Assembly (NCBI RefSeq): GCF_905147365.1
Contig: NC_056422.1
Location: forward strand, 1,428,501 to 1,492,500
Length of the DNA stretch: 64,000 bases
Direction of reading: 5' to 3'
Source: Aricia agestis
Lineage: Eukaryota > Arthropoda > Insecta > Lepidoptera > Lycaenidae
The notes under the pieces are model-generated. The model did no database searches and was not told where the DNA came from. It worked only from the letters and a program-made list of their open reading frames with translations. The position numbers were made by a program, and so were the translations under genes. Positions 62,401 to 64,000 of the stretch are shown here, in pieces (position 1 is the first letter of the stretch; every line of letters starts with the position of its first letter).

Positions 62401-64000
62401 GCTAAGAACCGACTCGGTGCTGCTGAAGCTCTCATTTGTTGCTGCCAGTGCAAGTCTTATGCGCATCCGACGTGTCTTAATCTATTGGAATACGTAACAT
62501 TATCTACCTTAAAGGTGAGTTTAAATACTTTGTTTTGCAAGTAGGTAGGGTACAATGATAGTGTAGCAAAATATTATGTTCATATTTTTATTCAAGAAAT
62601 CAACTTTTTCATGGACCACTTTATGTATTGTTAATAGAGCTTGTAATACTAGTAATCTACGTTTGTAACACAAATATAGTATGTTATTGTGTGTCCAGAA
62701 CACTCGCTGGTCGTGCGGCGAGTGCTGCGCGTGCGCGGAGTGCGGCGCGCGCGAGTCCTGGGCGGCGCGCTGCGGCGGCGCGTGCGGTCGAGCCGCGCAC
62801 CCCCACTGTCGCAGCCCACCCTGGCGGTGCGACGCCTGCCACGTGGCCACGCCTCAACCCCACAGGTATTGCTTATGCTACTGATTTACGTTTTTTTTTG
62901 TTTTAAGTAATCTAGTATAAATTTTTGTTTTAAGTAGATTTTTTAGTTGCAATATAACGATTTATATGAGTGCAAAATATTGAAATTAAATTATCTTTTT
63001 CCAGGACCACGATGGGTGGAACCCCAAAGAAGCGGAAAACCAAAACCCCTGCGCGGCGGCTAGACTCCGACGACGAGCCCTCCGATGGTAATTCACCGTT
63101 GATACGCCTTCCGTCCGAACAGAGAATGTCCAAGGAGAAGCAAAAGTTTTTCAGATTTTCGGCGTTCAACCTGGTGAAGCGGCGGCGGCGCTCGGCCGAG
63201 TGGGACGGCTGGGGCGGCGTCAGCGTCACGCGCGTGCAGCGCCTCGAGTTGCGCCTCGACACGCGACTAGACGCGCGACTCGACACGCGACTCGACACGC
63301 GACTCCACTCGCGACTCGACAAACGACTCGACTCGCGACTCGACGCCTGCCTCGATACGCGCTTAGACGAGCGGTTCGACGCGCGTCTCGACTCGCGACT
63401 CGACGCGGAATACGAAACGCGATTCGATGCGCGCCGCGACTCTCCCGACGAGGAATCCTCGGACCGATCCTCGGACGCGGAGCCGACGCCGCACATACCT
63501 ACCGTCTTCGAGCGCCTCGCGGGCGACGGCGGCGATGGCGGAGCCTGGGGGTTCGCGGCCGAGGCCCAGAAGAAGCCGCTTATGGAACCGCGAACCGAGC
63601 CGACCCAGGACCGAAAGCGTAGAAGACGAAGCACCTGTGGCGACAGACTCCTCACCACGCTGTTCGATGGCCTCTCCGAGTTCTACTCGGTGAGCAGCGC
63701 GTCCAGATCGCAAGCGAGATCCCGGCCCTCCAACTCCAAACACCAAACTCGCCAAACCGAGACCGAAAGGGGCGAACCGTTCAAGGAGACTCGGAGCACT
63801 TTCAAGAGGTACCAGGAGACGCTGAGAAAGAAAGAGACGAGGAGGGAGGACAGGGATAGCAAGCGAGAAGCGCACCGGGAAAAGACGCCTCGCGACAGGG
63901 AATCCAGTTGGGAGACGAAAGAAAGAGATCCTAATCCGGAAAACAGAGGGTCCAAGTGGAAATTGTTTGGAGAAAAAACACAGCCTCGTGAAAATATTTT
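59468..64000 (+). CDS. enok: KAT6/enok-type MYST histone acetyltransferase, N-terminal part
   Basis: MOZ/MORF homologue that acetylates histone H3 in a BRPF complex. Four coding exons: 59468-60019, 62350-62514, 62699-62865 and 63005 to beyond 64000; all phases close. Residues 8-77 form the SAMD1-like winged helix (WILEAIHKIRSQKQRPSVER; GAVLKVYNKGQSSYKDP). Residues about 91-162 form the H15-like domain (SLKTIEKHLRQAY). PHD1 is in exon 2 (VCTECLGT; ICCCQCKSYAHPTCL), PHD2 in exon 3 (WSCGECCACAEC; AHPHCRSPPWRCDAC). Exon 4 starts TTMGGTPKKRKTK, then FRFSAFNLVKRRRR, a 17-unit RLDx repeat and a charged linker. The MYST domain lies off-window. The ATG at 59468 is used rather than an in-frame TTG three codons upstream. 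Confidence 0.9.
60020..60806. other. KAT6 intron 1, left part
   Basis: AT-rich intron. From about 60470 a degraded repeat fragment is visible (CCATTCAGCCGTTTTCAAG). Nothing else is recognised. Confidence 0.45.
60807..61085 (+). mobile_element. tRNA-derived SINE with pol III boxes and a fold-back head
   Basis: The body starts near 60829. A box TGGCTCAGTTGG and B box GGTTCGAATCC match the pol III consensus. The T-arm GCGGGTTCGAATCCCGC is intact, but no 5' acceptor strand pairs with the 3' one, so it is not a tRNA gene. The GGAACAAAAAGTTTTCAAAG junction is shared with 27345 and 43644. The tail has GGTACCCGTAACACAAGTCC and ends in TATTAT units. 60807-60826 is a perfect inverted copy of 60829-60848. 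Confidence 0.85.
61240..61968. mobile_element. hAT-type element in KAT6 intron 1, with a nested MITE
   Basis: Ends CAAGGGTGAACAA and, reversed, CAAGGGTAGCCAACC, with TGTGGCCCGCGGACC inside. Flanks CTTTAAAG (61232-61239) and CTTTGAAG (61969-61976) match at 7 of 8. A palindromic MITE at 61578-61695 (CTGCTTCCTGATAAGG ends) is nested inside. No transposase. Confidence 0.82.
63240..63443 (+). repeat. 12-bp coding minisatellite in KAT6, 17 units of RLDx
   Basis: Units near CGACTCGACACG encode Arg-Leu-Asp-x seventeen times without interruption of phase (x is Thr, Ala, Ser, Lys or Glu). A few substitutions occur (RLHS, CLDT, EYET, RFDA, RRDS). Codons differ between units (CGA/CGC/CGG/CGT for Arg, GAC/GAT for Asp), so the array is not freshly expanded throughout. 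Confidence 0.95.

Noticed and set aside
63200..63622. Plus-strand 140-codon frame full of RHATRRATRH
   Set aside because: Out of frame with the spliced KAT6 reading; same repeat artefact.
62930..63658. 242-codon minus-strand frame rich in Ser-Arg
   Set aside because: It is the antisense of the 12-bp RLDx coding repeat; a period divisible by three keeps several frames open. The plus-strand frame has consistent splice phase and KAT6 context.

Overview
The window looks like nuclear DNA of a butterfly or moth (Lepidoptera). It is AT-rich, the genes are split by short to very long spliceosomal introns, and introns and spacers are packed with short interspersed elements, palindromic MITEs and non-LTR retrotransposon pieces of lepidopteran type. 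The order is inferred from this repeat content and from insect-like protein sequences; no species can be named.

Seven protein-coding genes are supported. From left to right they are: a 40-kDa huntingtin-associated protein / F8A homologue (minus, runs off the left edge); the Golgi tether p115/USO1 (plus, nine coding exons, 2103-10093); the Qb-SNARE Vti1a (minus, five exons, 12844-14758); an intronless-CDS FERM-PDZ scaffold protein (plus, 15624-18794); mitochondrial HSP60 (minus, intronless CDS, 29171-30889); adenosine kinase (plus, six exons over 16 kb, 33627-49778); and the N-terminal half of a KAT6/enok-type MYST histone acetyltransferase (plus, from 59468, runs off the right edge). F8A/p115, Vti1a/FERM-PDZ and HSP60/adenosine kinase are head-to-head pairs, while p115/Vti1a and FERM-PDZ/HSP60 converge. 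All splice joins were checked for reading-frame phase and every one closes.

Between the genes lie two repeat-dominated stretches (18.8-29.2 kb and 49.8-59.4 kb), and the adenosine kinase introns are similarly filled. Repeats include seven copies of a ~300-bp SINE-like retroposon, a tRNA-derived SINE with pol III A and B boxes, a second small retroposon whose two copies have 12-13 bp target duplications, five hAT-type elements with 8-bp target duplications, two broken LINE copies, a ~1.5 kb composite repeat present twice, and many hairpin MITEs.

The most interesting signals are these. A 17-unit Arg-Leu-Asp-x repeat, encoded by a 12-bp minisatellite, lies between the double PHD finger and the (off-window) acetyltransferase domain of KAT6. 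A retroposon insertion duplicated a p115 splice donor, and a later long palindrome makes sequence complementary to that donor. Perfect 20-bp fold-back scars inside a LINE copy and at a SINE head suggest template switching. A perfect heat-shock element lies just upstream of the HSP60 start codon. No convincing new multi-gene system was found.
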